Below are positions 54,808 through 63,687 of a stretch of 64,000 nucleotides of DNA, piece after piece; the first letter of the stretch is position 1; each line of letters begins with the position of its first letter. The stretch is taken from assembly GCA_946557105.1 (NCBI GenBank), contig CAMNSZ010000010.1, positions 1 through 64,000 on the forward strand, written 5' to 3'. This DNA comes from an uncultured Lachnospiraceae bacterium. Lineage in GTDB: Bacteria > Bacillota > Clostridia > Lachnospirales > Lachnospiraceae. The translations under genes and the position numbers were made by a program. The notes below the pieces were generated by a model that had not been told where the DNA came from, made no database searches, and was given only the letters and a program-made list of their open reading frames with translations.

Positions 54808-55436
54808 ATGAAATTTGAATGGAAAAAGCACGAAAAAGCTCTATATGGAACAAAAAGTATACCTGCTTTAGTAGATATACCCAAGCAAAATTTTATTATG
54901 ATGAAAGGAAGCGGAAATCCTAACGACACAGATTTTTCAGATAGGGTATCTGCTCTCTATTCATTAGCGTATGCCGTCAAAATAGGCTATAAATCTACTG
55001 CAACTAAAAACATTTTATCAAATGAAATTCACGACTTTACGGTTTATCCTTTAGAGGGTATTTGGAAACTGAAAAACGCGGATACGAAATCTGCTGCTAG
55101 TAAATTAATAAAGGAAAATTTAGAATATACCATTATGATACGTCAGCCGGATTTTATTACAGAGGAAATGGTATGTGCTGCATTGGAAAGGGTAAAAATT
55201 AAAAGCCAAACCGACTGTATGAAAAAATTATTTTTGATATGATACATGACGGAAAATGTGTTGAAATTCTACATGTTGGCTCATATGACAATGAACCATC
55301 CTCTTTTGAGCAAATGGATAGATTTGCACAAGACAACGGTTTGCAACGTATATCGGATTGTCATAGAGAAATCTATTTGACTAATAGCACAAAAGCAAAT
55401 AAACTCAAAACAATTTTGAGATATAAGGTAAATTAG
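54808..55436 (+). pseudogene. GyrI-like small-molecule-binding protein, frameshifted
   Basis: ATG 54808 has ATAGGAGG upstream. The frame MKFEWKKHEKALYGTKSIP..QNFIMMKGSGNPND..FSDRVSALYSLAYAVK is the N-terminal half of a GyrI-like domain. A one-base loss in the A-rich stretch near 55195-55206 shifts the frame to a stop at 55242. The remaining half (KPNRLYEKIIFDMIHDGK..VEILHVGSYDNEPSSFEQM) continues in the next frame to 55436. Likely drug-sensing or binding partner of the broken WYL regulator. Confidence 0.8.
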
Positions 55437-55604
55437 CAAACAGTGAATCCGTCGAACCAGCGACAAGAACAGAAAGCTACGCTTGCATTTGTTTCTTAGT
55501 TTTGGTAATCAAGGGGCGACGACTTAAAATGTTGTCGCCCTTCTGAATTAAAATTGCAATTGTCAATCATTCACTGCCCCATGTGAGAGAAAGGGGGAAT
55601 CATT

Positions 55605-55840
55605 TATGCCTTGCACAGAAGCATACAAGGAACACATCATGTATATTTTCAATGGCTTGGGCAGGACTGTCATGCGATATGAGGCTATCACCGCATGGCT
55701 TGACAGGAGCAGATGGCGGCAAAATAGACGAATGTTTTGAAGCACCCTATGAAGAATACCCCATTACTATCTGCGGTTAGACAATCATCCTCACCAATGG
55801 GAGCTTGCTCAAGTTCCGCTTTGATGAACACAAAGTATAA
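55605..55840 (+). pseudogene. Remnant of a conjugative-element sigma-like factor
   Basis: ATG 55605 with AAAGGGGGA upstream opens MPCTEAYKEHIMYIFNGLGRTVMRYEAI.. then a shift gives DECFEAPYEEYPITICG, a stop, and TIILTNGSLLKFR. This order matches the small sigma-70-like regulatory proteins of Tn916-type elements. At least two disablements. Confidence 0.5.
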
Positions 55841-55904
55841 AAATTTATTTCATTTTAGGAGAAACGGGTGTATAATAACGGTAAGTCAAAATTTCCCGAC
55901 ACAA

Positions 55905-55940
55905 TAATAAATTTAATAAATTTAATAAGTTTAATAAGTC
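55905..55940 (+). repeat. Four 9-bp tandem repeats upstream of a hydrolase gene
   Basis: TAATAAATT twice, then TAATAAGTT and TAATAAGTC, immediately before the ribosome site of the next gene. May be slippage-prone and tune expression. Confidence 0.8.
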
Positions 55941-55949
55941 GAAAAGGAT

Positions 55950-57032
55950 ATGAATATGAAACCGAAATCTAAGAAGAAAAAGATTCTCTTTATTGTATTA
56001 GCTATCGTGGCTGTACTAATAATTGCCGGCGATTGGGCATTGTCTGTAACGGTATATAACGAGAATTTTAACCGGCGATTTGAGAGCTATGAGCCGCTTA
56101 TGCTGTACGTTGATGATTTTGACGGATTGCAGCGCACGAAATATGAGTTTAGTTCCAATAAGGGGCAGAAGCTGGCGGGATATATGTATAGCTCGGGAGA
56201 AAACCAGCGTGGTATCATTGTAATAGCACATGGCTTTGGTGGAGGTGGGCATAATTCTTACATGGATTGTGCGAATTATTTTGCCCGTCATGGATACTAT
56301 GTTTTCTCCTATGACGCTACGGGAAATGATGAAAGCGAGGGGGAAGGAGTCGGAGGACTTCCACAGGGAGTAATAGATCTTGACTATGCAATCACATTTG
56401 TGGAAGAAAGCGGGAATTTCCCAAGTCTGCCAATCGTTCTATTTGGGCATAGCTGGGGCGGGTACAGTGTTTGCAGCGTACTTACATATCATCCGGAAGT
56501 AAAAGCCGTTATAGCGTGTTCGGGTTTTAACGCTTCACCGAATCTGTTTGAAGCCGAGGGAAAAAAACAGGTAGGGAATGGTATTTATTTGATGTTGCCG
56601 TTTGTGAAGCTGCATGAGAGGATTCAATATGGCGGGTATGCCTCAAATACTGCAATGGACGGCTTTTCAAAGAGCAATGCCGCCGTTATGATTGTGCATA
56701 GCTTTGATGATGAAGTTGTTCCAGTCGAATACGGCTACGAAATTTATTATGAAAAATATAAGGACGATTCCCGCTTCAACTTCATTCCTCTTGAGAATAA
56801 AGGACATAATTATTTCAATGATGACACCTATCGTAATGAGTTTAATGCGGAATTTGATGAATGGCTCAAAACGCTTGACTATGACTATGATACTGTGGAA
56901 AACAAGGAACGGTTTTCGGACGATAAAGCCGATTATATATACCATAACCTTGACAGGGAGAAATGGTGTAATTCATTGGATTTGGAGTTGTTCGAGGATT
57001 TTGTTGATTTTTATGATGAACATATAAATTAA
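55950..57032 (+). CDS. Membrane-anchored alpha/beta hydrolase
   Basis: 360 residues. Basic N-terminus and one hydrophobic anchor (about 12-32). Core: IIVIAHGFGGGGHNSYM (oxyanion HGFGGG near 92), nucleophile LFGHSWGGYSV (GHSWGG near 166), acid in IVHSFDDEVVP near 251, His in NKGHNYFNDD near 285. The size and HGFGGGGH signature resemble secreted lipases/peptidases of the Hydrolase_4/S9 style. AAAGGATATG precedes the ATG. Possibly cargo of the accessory region; substrate unknown. Confidence 0.87.
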   Translation: MNMKPKSKKKKILFIVLAIVAVLIIAGDWALSVTVYNENFNRRFESYEPLMLYVDDFDGLQRTKYEFSSNKGQKLAGYMYSSGENQRGIIVIAHGFGGGGHNSYMDCANYFARHGYYVFSYDATGNDESEGEGVGGLPQGVIDLDYAITFVEESGNFPSLPIVLFGHSWGGYSVCSVLTYHPEVKAVIACSGFNASPNLFEAEGKKQVGNGIYLMLPFVKLHERIQYGGYASNTAMDGFSKSNAAVMIVHSFDDEVVPVEYGYEIYYEKYKDDSRFNFIPLENKGHNYFNDDTYRNEFNAEFDEWLKTLDYDYDTVENKERFSDDKADYIYHNLDREKWCNSLDLELFEDFVDFYDEHIN

Positions 57033-57089
57033 TCAAATTTCGGTTTTATCGGAGAGTTGTGTATAAAAATCAGAAGTTGGCGATAGGTA

Positions 57090-57851
57090 ATGACAGGAAT
57101 ATATTTTAGCGGTACAGGGAACACAAAATTTTGTGTTGATAAATTCTTAAAAGAATATGATGATAGTAAAAATTCATTTTCCATTGAAGATAATGAAGCT
57201 CTGGAGAAAATAAAAAATGACAATGAAATCGTGATAGGTTATCCAGTGCAATATAGCAATATTCCTAAAATACTGCAAGATTATATTGTTAATAATCGGT
57301 ATATTTGGAAAGGAAAAAACATTTTTATAATTGCCACAATGGGGCTTTTCAGTGGTGACGGCGCAGGGATATTAGCACGTTTGTTAAAGAATTATGGTGC
57401 TATTGTAGTGGGCGGATTGCATTTGAAAATGCCAGATAGTATTTGTGATGAGAGAGCATTAAAACGCAGCTTTGAAAAAAATAAAAAAATTGTAATGAAA
57501 TCAAAAGAAAAAATATGCAAATCCGTGCGCAAAATAAAAAATGGGAAACCGCCACAAGAGGGATTAGGAATTGTATATCATTTGGCAGGACTGTTTGGAC
57601 AAAGACTGTACTTTTTTGGGAAAACCCAAAAATATACCGATAAATTAAAAATTAATTCCCTAAAATGTATTGGGTGTGGTTTATGTGAAAGGCTATGTCC
57701 TATGAGTAACATTGTAGTGAAAAATGGAATTGCTGTTTCAAGCGATAAATGTACAATGTGTTATCGCTGTATTAATAAATGTTCCCAAAAGGCAATCACA
57801 TTATTAGGCAAAAAAGTTATTGAACAAAATGATGTAAGTAGATATTTATAA
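57090..57851 (+). CDS. EFR1-family flavodoxin-ferredoxin protein
   Basis: 253 residues. The N-terminal flavodoxin-like domain opens with IYFSGTGNTKFCVDKFL (FMN phosphate loop SGTGNT), and the C-terminus has two 4Fe-4S motifs: CIGCGLCERLCPM and CTMCYRCINKCSQ (about 190-230). This layout defines the EFR1 proteins, redox carriers of anaerobes with unknown partners. Cytoplasmic. No clear operon partner; 57 bases after the hydrolase. Confidence 0.93.
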   Translation: MTGIYFSGTGNTKFCVDKFLKEYDDSKNSFSIEDNEALEKIKNDNEIVIGYPVQYSNIPKILQDYIVNNRYIWKGKNIFIIATMGLFSGDGAGILARLLKNYGAIVVGGLHLKMPDSICDERALKRSFEKNKKIVMKSKEKICKSVRKIKNGKPPQEGLGIVYHLAGLFGQRLYFFGKTQKYTDKLKINSLKCIGCGLCERLCPMSNIVVKNGIAVSSDKCTMCYRCINKCSQKAITLLGKKVIEQNDVSRYL

Positions 57852-57890
57852 ATTTACATTTATATAGAGGAAATTTTCATGTGTGAAGAA

Positions 57891-58135
57891 ATGAAAATTA
57901 GAGAAAAACGAATATCTTCAGCGGAATATATTCGTTTTTAAAAAAGGATAGACTTAGGCTCACAATACCCAAAGGAACGGTTTGAGGAAAGAATATCTAA
58001 ACTTGTAAACAATGTTACGATAAGCCTTGTTGCAAAAAACAAAAATGGTTGAATAGTTGGTGTTTTATTTGGGTTGACAGATTATGTATATTGGCGCTAT
58101 GTAACCGATTTAGGGGTTGACAGAGACTATGAGGA
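57891..58135 (+). pseudogene. GNAT acetyltransferase pseudogene
   Basis: ATG 57891 (MKIREKRISSAEYIRF) needs a shift in the T/A-rich run near 57937-57945, then reads DLGSQYPKERFEERISKLVNNV..SLVAKNKNG, an in-frame stop, IVGVLFGLTDYVYWRYVTDLGVDRDYEEQG. The acetyl-CoA loop QGIG is corrupted. Three disablements. Confidence 0.6.
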
Positions 58136-58418
58136 GCAGGGATTTGACGGAAAGCGCAGCATCGCGAAGGAATATGTCTGGGGAAAGAAGACGGATCTGA
58201 ATGAAATCGTTATATGCTTGATTACCCGTTTATAAAAAGGGGTAGTAAAAGGCTCTAATTCTTGCTACGATTTTACTACGTTTTAAGGCTTCAACTTGCC
58301 ATATTTTGCTCCGTTTTGCTTATGCTGTGATATTTTTAACAATGTTTATCAGAAAAATAAACCTCGTAAAGCGTGCCAAAACATGGCAAATCAACGCATT
58401 TTAGGAGGAATTTTTATT

Positions 58419-58550
58419 ATGATTAAAATACTATTCGTCTGCCATGGCAGGATCTTGAAATGTTCCGAAAAAGCCTGTAAAATCAATGATTTCTTGGCAG
58501 GAAGAGGCGCTTACTATACCACAACTACACCATTTTTGAAAGAGCCTTGA
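58419..58550 (+). CDS. 43-residue phosphatase-like mini-ORF
   Basis: ATG 58419 with TTAGGAGG upstream. MIKILFVCHGRILKCSEK mirrors the N-terminal P-loop (VCxGNxCRS) of low-molecular-weight tyrosine phosphatases, but the active-site Arg/Ser pattern is broken and the rest (KACKINDFLAGRGAYYTTTTPF) is unrelated to that family. From memory similar mini-ORFs are scattered in Lachnospiraceae. A degenerate relative lies at 45745. It may mark a repeated element rather than a working protein. Confidence 0.45.
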   Translation: MIKILFVCHGRILKCSEKACKINDFLAGRGAYYTTTTPFLKEP

Positions 58551-58778
58551 GATGATGTAACTATAATACAGGGACGCAAGATGGCAGCTTTCCTAAAAAG
58601 AGGATACTGCCGTCTGCTTTATGCATAAAGAAATTAGTTATAAATATCTCAAAGATACTCTTTGTGCATATTTTTACAATTTTAGGCGAAGCTGCACTTC
58701 CGCAATAGTTATATTAGCCATGTAAATGCAGAGAACGATTCGGATGATGATTCGCAATAAGAAAACAAATATGAATAG

Positions 58779-58985
58779 TTGATATTTAAAACAGGACTTG
58801 ATACTCCGTATGAAAGAAATCGTATTGTTTTCGGTGCACCGGGTACAGGAAAAAGTTACTTGCTAAAAGAGGACGTTAAAGAAGTTAAGAAGTATTTGCC
58901 ATTACCTTGGAGGCTTGGAATGAATGCCTTAATTAGAGGCATTGCACTCCAAAGTAATGGACTATGTTGTTTACACTATATATAA
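58779..58985 (+). pseudogene. Truncated McrB-like AAA+ ATPase fragment
   Basis: KTGLDTPYERNRIVFGAPGTGKSYLLKED is the Walker A region seen near the N-terminus of McrB-type restriction GTPases/ATPases (GAPGTGKS). After about 35 codons homology ends and unrelated sequence leads to a stop. No Walker B or sensor regions remain. Confidence 0.5.
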
Positions 58986-58989
58986 TGAT

Positions 58990-59352
58990 TTAGCCGATTG
59001 AGAAAACATGCATGAGTCCATCACGGATTCTTTGTGCATCGGCTTCCGTCAGTTTTCCAACCTTACGGTCGATACAAGAATTATCAAGTTGTACTGTAGT
59101 AATCAGCTTTGCAACACTTGGGCTTCTAAGGCAATCGTAGAACTGCAATAATACATTGGACTTAACGTCCAAATGAGAAAGGTTGCTAGTGAGATAGCAG
59201 CAGATACAGGTGCCGGATGTAGCATTCTGAAAATCCTCTGAAAGGATGATGCCATAATGGTCACCACGCATTCTGCGGGTTTCTTCCTCATTGGTTACAG
59301 GATTGTTAATCCATACGATGTCATATTGATGATAAAATGTTGGGTTATACAT
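58990..59352 (-). CDS. MazF/PemK-family endoribonuclease toxin, no antitoxin seen
   Basis: 120 residues; AAAAGGAGA lies 10 bases upstream of the ATG complement at 59352. MazF features: YDIVWINNPV..RGDHYGIILSED (RGDHYG with the catalytic-region Arg) near 27-43, ICCYLTSN, SPSVAKLITTVQLDNSCIDRKVGKLTEADAQRIRDGL, where the T-V-D-x-x-x-I-x-K-x-G-x-L pattern is diagnostic. Cleaves mRNA in the family. No antitoxin gene precedes it on the minus strand. Divergent from the NACHT gene. Confidence 0.88.
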   Translation of the reverse strand: MYNPTFYHQYDIVWINNPVTNEEETRRMRGDHYGIILSEDFQNATSGTCICCYLTSNLSHLDVKSNVLLQFYDCLRSPSVAKLITTVQLDNSCIDRKVGKLTEADAQRIRDGLMHVFSIG

Positions 59353-59537
59353 AATAATTTTTCTCCTTTTGTTTGTGAGTCTTGTTAGTCTGCAATGGCG
59401 AATGAGCCAGACATCAAGGAGTGTTATCTGCAGATGTTTCCCTCGATGATTTTATTATCGTGGTGAAAACAAAGTTAATCAAAGATGAAGCACGGTTAAT
59501 TTGGGTTAATTGTGTAAAAGAAAAGAGTGTGAGAAAA

Positions 59538-62255
59538 ATGGCTATCATTAGAAAAAAAACAGAAGAGGAGTTTTACCCTAGATTATGTGGTTCTACTTTG
59601 CTATTTACTGTTTTGCGGTTGAGGAAAAGAAGAACGGGAAAACAAGAAGAATGTTTTAAAGACTTTTTAGGAATAATTGACCCTCCGGCAGTGAAGGATG
59701 TATATGAGGCATCGTTACATAAATACGCTTCTGAATGTAAGAATGCTAAAGAGTTGCCAGTCGAGGGAAATTATGTAAGATTTGGCGATACAGATGTATG
59801 TACTACTTTTCGTGATGAATTTAAAAATAACGAAGAAGCAGTACTTGAAAGAATGAAAAATTTTGTAAGTAATTATTTTGAAGAAGCGTCACATAAGTTG
59901 TTAATAAAGGCATTGCTTGAATTGGTAGAAGCTGATAGATCTATTGAGGAACATAACCGTTCATTATTTGTAAAGCCCGGATTAGTTCCTGCTTTTAAAG
60001 ATGAAATTTTAAATGGTGAGGAAGAGATTTATTTTTACAATTTCTTGATTGGCGTGTGGTATTACGTCTATCAGTATTTTGATGGACATACTGCAGGTCA
60101 GTCTACGATAGAGCATTGGACAGAGAAGACCAAAGATTATACAGCAGATAAAGTAGTTTGTAATTTAGGAAATTCAGATAAGTATGATGGTATAAGAATT
60201 TCTTATGAAACAAAAACAATTTTTGACACTCAAGAAGTTATTGAAGAGGTCGCAGAGGGTCCAAAAGCTATCATAATGCCAAATGGAATAGCACCAGATC
60301 TTGCTACATTTGACCCAGAAGATGGCGTTTTTGTATTGGAACAAGTAACCAAGCAGGTTGTATCTGATAAATTTTCAAAATATATTGAGGGTGCATTAAG
60401 AAATTACGAAAATAAAAAAGGTTTTTTGGATACAAAAGAACGTCCTTTCCGACAATTTTATGTGTGCAATGACGTTTGCCAACGTATGAGGGAAGTTAGG
60501 AGAAGCACTAATGGTGAGTTAAGACCTGATTATAATGATAAGCATTTAAATCGTGCTAGGTCTAATATTATGCTAGATGACCTTGGTAGACATTTTTGTG
60601 TTTTTTCGGGAATTGGTGGTATGGGAAAGTCCATGTTGCTTATAAAATTCTTGCTAGATGAGGCTGAGTTATATAAACCAGGTGGAAGAGTCCCAATCAT
60701 GGTTACATTAAGAAGCTATAAGCCGGATGAGAAGAATTTGGAAACATTGCTTGCTATGGAATTGAAAAGATTTGACCCTGCACTGCAATTATCTGATTTA
60801 TATTATTTATTAGATACAGGTCGTGCGGTGTGTCTTTTGGATGGATTTGATGAAGTAAATAGAGATTATATTAATGATTTTCAGGATGAATTAGATGTAA
60901 TCAAAGATGGTAGACCGGATACTTTTTTTATTATGTCTTCAAGAGATATCCCTGAAATAAGAACGTTGAATCATTATTTTGAGTACGATTTGCAAAATTT
61001 GAATCTAGAACAAGCGTGTGAACTCATTAACAGATTAGACTCGGATAGAGTGGATGATGAACTAAAGAAAGATTTTATAAACAAGTTGCAAAAAGACGCT
61101 TTTAGATTTAATAGAGATGAAAAAAGGGATTTTGTTGGTAATCCGTTATTTTTATCGTTAATGATAAGAACATATGATATGATTCATGATATTCCAACAC
61201 AACGTTATGTATTTTATGAAAAAACATATATAGCCATGGCTTCGGAGTACGATTCAAAGACTAAGCGAATGACAAGACCGTTCTTTACAGGGTTAAATGA
61301 GAAAACCTTCCAGAAATATTTTGCTGAATTTTGTGCATTGACATATTCTGATTCTAAATATGAATTTGACCGAGATTTGATGATGGAGTATTTTTATCAG
61401 GTGGTGGAAGATAATGGTTTAAATATCGACCCGGAATTATTTATAAGAGATGTGACGGAAAAATTGTGTTTGATTTATAAAGACGGAAGTGTTTATGAAT
61501 TTATACATAGGTCATTTCAAGAATATTTTGCTGCATTTTACTATTTGATGATGCTATCTATTGATAAGGATACTGTGATTGAAACACTCAAGGCATTGGA
61601 TGAAAAAATAAGAAAAGATGAAACATTATCTATGATGTATGGTATGGATGATAAAACAATGGAAAAATATGTGATATTACCGTTCTTAGAAGAAATGTTT
61701 GCATATAATAATGATGATGCAGATTATAAGGACTATTTAAGAAAGTACTACCCACGTTTGGAATATGTAACAGGCGATTTGGATGAGGATATGTGTTCCA
61801 ATGATGACCATACATCAGCAATGTATTGTTTTATTAAAAAGCAGTTTGGAATTGACCATGGGTATATTTCTATGAGTTTTGAACGTGATGAGGGATATGC
61901 AGATGATTCAGAAGAATATTTTTGGATTGCCGAGTGTTGGTTCGGACATACATCGCATCCGGGTAATATGAGATTAGTGCAGAGATTTGAAATTCCAACG
62001 AGTTATAAGGAAGCAAATAATATATATTCTTCAGAAGATATCGATGAAATGAAAGGATTTCTCTGTGGAATTGATGTTGAGGCGTGTTTAAAACCGAATC
62101 CATATAATGAAGTGGCATATGATATTATTATGGACAATTCATTTCCTATTAAGGGAGAATTTTTCGCACTCAAATCTTTATATGAGACTTTAAAAAAGAA
62201 GTATGATGATACCGCAAATCCAACCAAGAAAAAATTTGGATTGCGAAAACACTAA
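59538..62255 (+). CDS. NACHT-domain STAND NTPase, bNACHT-like antiphage candidate
   Basis: 905 residues from ATG 59538; the frame extends to a GTG at 59421 that abuts AAGGA with no spacing and lies opposite the mazF promoter. The N-terminal ~350 residues form an unassigned helical domain. NACHT: FSGIGGMGKSMLL (Walker A, about 356), VCLLDGFDEVN (Walker B, about 431), IMSSRD (sensor), GNPLFLSLMIRTY, and FIHRSFQEYFAAFYYL (winged-helix end). The C-terminal 250 residues lack clear leucine-rich or TPR repeats and are acidic. Bacterial NACHT proteins of this size are known antiphage sensors; the trigger is unknown. Confidence 0.82.
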   Translation: MAIIRKKTEEEFYPRLCGSTLLFTVLRLRKRRTGKQEECFKDFLGIIDPPAVKDVYEASLHKYASECKNAKELPVEGNYVRFGDTDVCTTFRDEFKNNEEAVLERMKNFVSNYFEEASHKLLIKALLELVEADRSIEEHNRSLFVKPGLVPAFKDEILNGEEEIYFYNFLIGVWYYVYQYFDGHTAGQSTIEHWTEKTKDYTADKVVCNLGNSDKYDGIRISYETKTIFDTQEVIEEVAEGPKAIIMPNGIAPDLATFDPEDGVFVLEQVTKQVVSDKFSKYIEGALRNYENKKGFLDTKERPFRQFYVCNDVCQRMREVRRSTNGELRPDYNDKHLNRARSNIMLDDLGRHFCVFSGIGGMGKSMLLIKFLLDEAELYKPGGRVPIMVTLRSYKPDEKNLETLLAMELKRFDPALQLSDLYYLLDTGRAVCLLDGFDEVNRDYINDFQDELDVIKDGRPDTFFIMSSRDIPEIRTLNHYFEYDLQNLNLEQACELINRLDSDRVDDELKKDFINKLQKDAFRFNRDEKRDFVGNPLFLSLMIRTYDMIHDIPTQRYVFYEKTYIAMASEYDSKTKRMTRPFFTGLNEKTFQKYFAEFCALTYSDSKYEFDRDLMMEYFYQVVEDNGLNIDPELFIRDVTEKLCLIYKDGSVYEFIHRSFQEYFAAFYYLMMLSIDKDTVIETLKALDEKIRKDETLSMMYGMDDKTMEKYVILPFLEEMFAYNNDDADYKDYLRKYYPRLEYVTGDLDEDMCSNDDHTSAMYCFIKKQFGIDHGYISMSFERDEGYADDSEEYFWIAECWFGHTSHPGNMRLVQRFEIPTSYKEANNIYSSEDIDEMKGFLCGIDVEACLKPNPYNEVAYDIIMDNSFPIKGEFFALKSLYETLKKKYDDTANPTKKKFGLRKH

Positions 62256-62269
62256 TAATAAAAAGGCGG

Positions 62270-62449
62270 TACGGATATATTTCTGCCCCGGAAGCAGCAA
62301 AGAAATGGGGTATTTCAGAAAGACGGGTGCTAAAGCTATGTGAGGAAAACCGTATACCCGGCGTGGCAAAATTCAGCCGCTTGTGGCTGATACCAAAGGA
62401 CGCTGAAAAGCCAGTAGATAAAAGGAAACGGGAGGAAAACGGAAAGTGA
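62270..62449 (+). pseudogene. HTH DNA-binding protein fragment lacking a start
   Basis: The frame reads YISAPEAAKKWGISERRVLKLCEENRIPG..FSRLWLIPKDAEKPVDKR to TGA 62447-62449, a complete excisionase/MerR-like helix-turn-helix, but no start codon is available; GCGGTACGG stands where ATG is expected. It overlaps the next fragment by ATGA-like spacing (GTGA). Confidence 0.55.
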
Positions 62450-62583
62450 AAATATTTGTTGTTGAAGATGAAACAGAGATTTGTAAAGAGCTGTCCGTTC
62501 TGTTACAGAAATATGGGTATGCTTATGAAAGCAGTACGGATTTCGCACATGGAGGGAGCAAAAATATCCTTTTTTCGATATGA
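62446..62583 (+). pseudogene. Response-regulator N-terminal fragment
   Basis: GTG 62446 (GGGAGG upstream) gives MKIFVVEDETEICKELSVLLQKYGY, a receiver-domain start with the acidic pair, then diverges and stops after 45 codons. Truncated by deletion around 62545. Confidence 0.6.
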
Positions 62584-62634
62584 ATCAGATATGTAGAGGG
62601 TATGTCAAGTTGAATGCGTAAGTTTTTTGTTTTT

Positions 62635-62660
62635 ATCAGCGGTTGCATGCAACCGCTGAT
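62635..62660. repeat. Perfect 26-bp palindrome between direct repeats
   Basis: ATCAGCGGTTGCA and its exact complement fill 62635-62660. TATGTCAAG occurs on both sides (62611-62619 and 62662-62670). The rest of 62584-63034 holds no gene I can support. Confidence 0.7.
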
Positions 62661-63034
62661 TTATGTCAAGAAATATCGTTTCATGACATAAGGTTCTCAG
62701 AATATCCTTATTATTCGGAAAAGGAATCAAACTTTTCTCACTTCTGGAACTGACGGGTCAAGGGATTAATCTCTTAATTGATTTTGCCAATGTATATTTG
62801 ACAGTAATCTCGCGCTATCTTTGCATGATTTTTTGGTTGAAACTGATATCCCCAAATGCTATAATACTAGCAGGAATTTCTCATAGTATGAGAAATTTTT
62901 CTCCGACCTTGAGAAATAATTAAATGCAGAGATAATCCTATGATTTTTATTGGATTCAGCTTAGAAGGTGACGTAGTGTCCGCTATCTTGTGCGTAATTG
63001 TTAGATGGAGTCAAGGAGAAAGGAGAAACTGTTC

Positions 63035-63283
63035 ATGGCAAAGAAAAAGAGCGTATCTTCAAAGACACACACTCAAAAGCAGCTTAATGATTATGCAAAT
63101 CAGAATAATCCTAACAACAAAGCTTATAAAGCTAAAATAGCAAACGATAAGAAGATGAAGAAAACGTCGTCTAGGAATGAAGCTATCCGCAGTGCAAAAC
63201 AACAAGCTAAGTTTGAAGCTGAACATGGGGTTCTTTATCCACTTGATTGGATGTGCTATAGCAATCCTTATGATTTTGACTAA
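63035..63283 (+). CDS. Small basic hypothetical protein
   Basis: 82 residues from ATG 63035, with AAGGAGAAAGGAGAAA upstream; the frame begins 10 codons earlier without a site. Lys/Asn/Gln-rich N-terminus (MAKKKSVSSKTHTQKQLNDY), a helix RNEAIRSAKQQAKFEAEHG and an aromatic tail PLDWMCYSNPYDFD. Family unknown; the tail ending resembles a short docking motif. Followed by a terminator. Confidence 0.6.
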   Translation: MAKKKSVSSKTHTQKQLNDYANQNNPNNKAYKAKIANDKKMKKTSSRNEAIRSAKQQAKFEAEHGVLYPLDWMCYSNPYDFD

Positions 63284-63356
63284 TCATTACTTAAAGAGAC
63301 TGTTTCAAGTTTTGTGTAAGCTCAAAATCTGCTATAAGATAGGTGTATGTTTATTT

Positions 63357-63391
63357 AAGGGACGGATGCCGAATTTCGGAATCCGTCCCTT
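63357..63391. terminator. Strong hairpin terminator
   Basis: AAGGGACGGAT (63357-63367) pairs with ATCCGTCCCTT (63381-63391), with CCGAATTTCGG extending the stem inside. The T run is short (TTATTCT), so termination efficiency is uncertain. Confidence 0.65.
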
Positions 63392-63608
63392 ATTCTGTAT
63401 TGCGCAGGCTGTTCCTATGCGGTCAATAAAATCTGATGAAACTTTTTTGTTATAGATTCCTGTCGGAAAGTCGCTTGTTTGAATAAAGTTTTCTATAGCG
63501 GAACAATTAGGTATATACGTTTTTATGATGTGTGCTAAGTGCTTGATATTTATGCATTTGCAGGAGGTTCATATCAAAAACAGGGTAGATATGGAAAATT
63601 TTCAGCTA

Positions 63609-63667
63609 TTGCAAAAAAATAATGATAGTGATAAAATAGTTATTGACTTTGGGTCAATAACTATTTT
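63609..63667 (+). promoter_or_regulatory. Promoter with a 15-bp palindromic operator for a TetR regulator
   Basis: TTGCAA (63609-63614), 17 bases, TAAAAT (63632-63637). AAAATAGTTATTGAC (63633-63647) and GTCAATAACTATTTT (63653-63667) form a perfect 15-bp inverted repeat with a 5-base centre that overlaps the -10 box and start site. Autorepression by the TetR protein downstream is inferred. Confidence 0.8.
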
Positions 63668-63687
63668 CAAAGGAGGTATATTAGAAG

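Noticed and set aside
45745..58550. The two mini-ORF copies as attL/attR of a recent 12.7-kb mobile island
   Set aside because: They are only about 70% alike, and the integrase in between is internally deleted and not adjacent to either copy.
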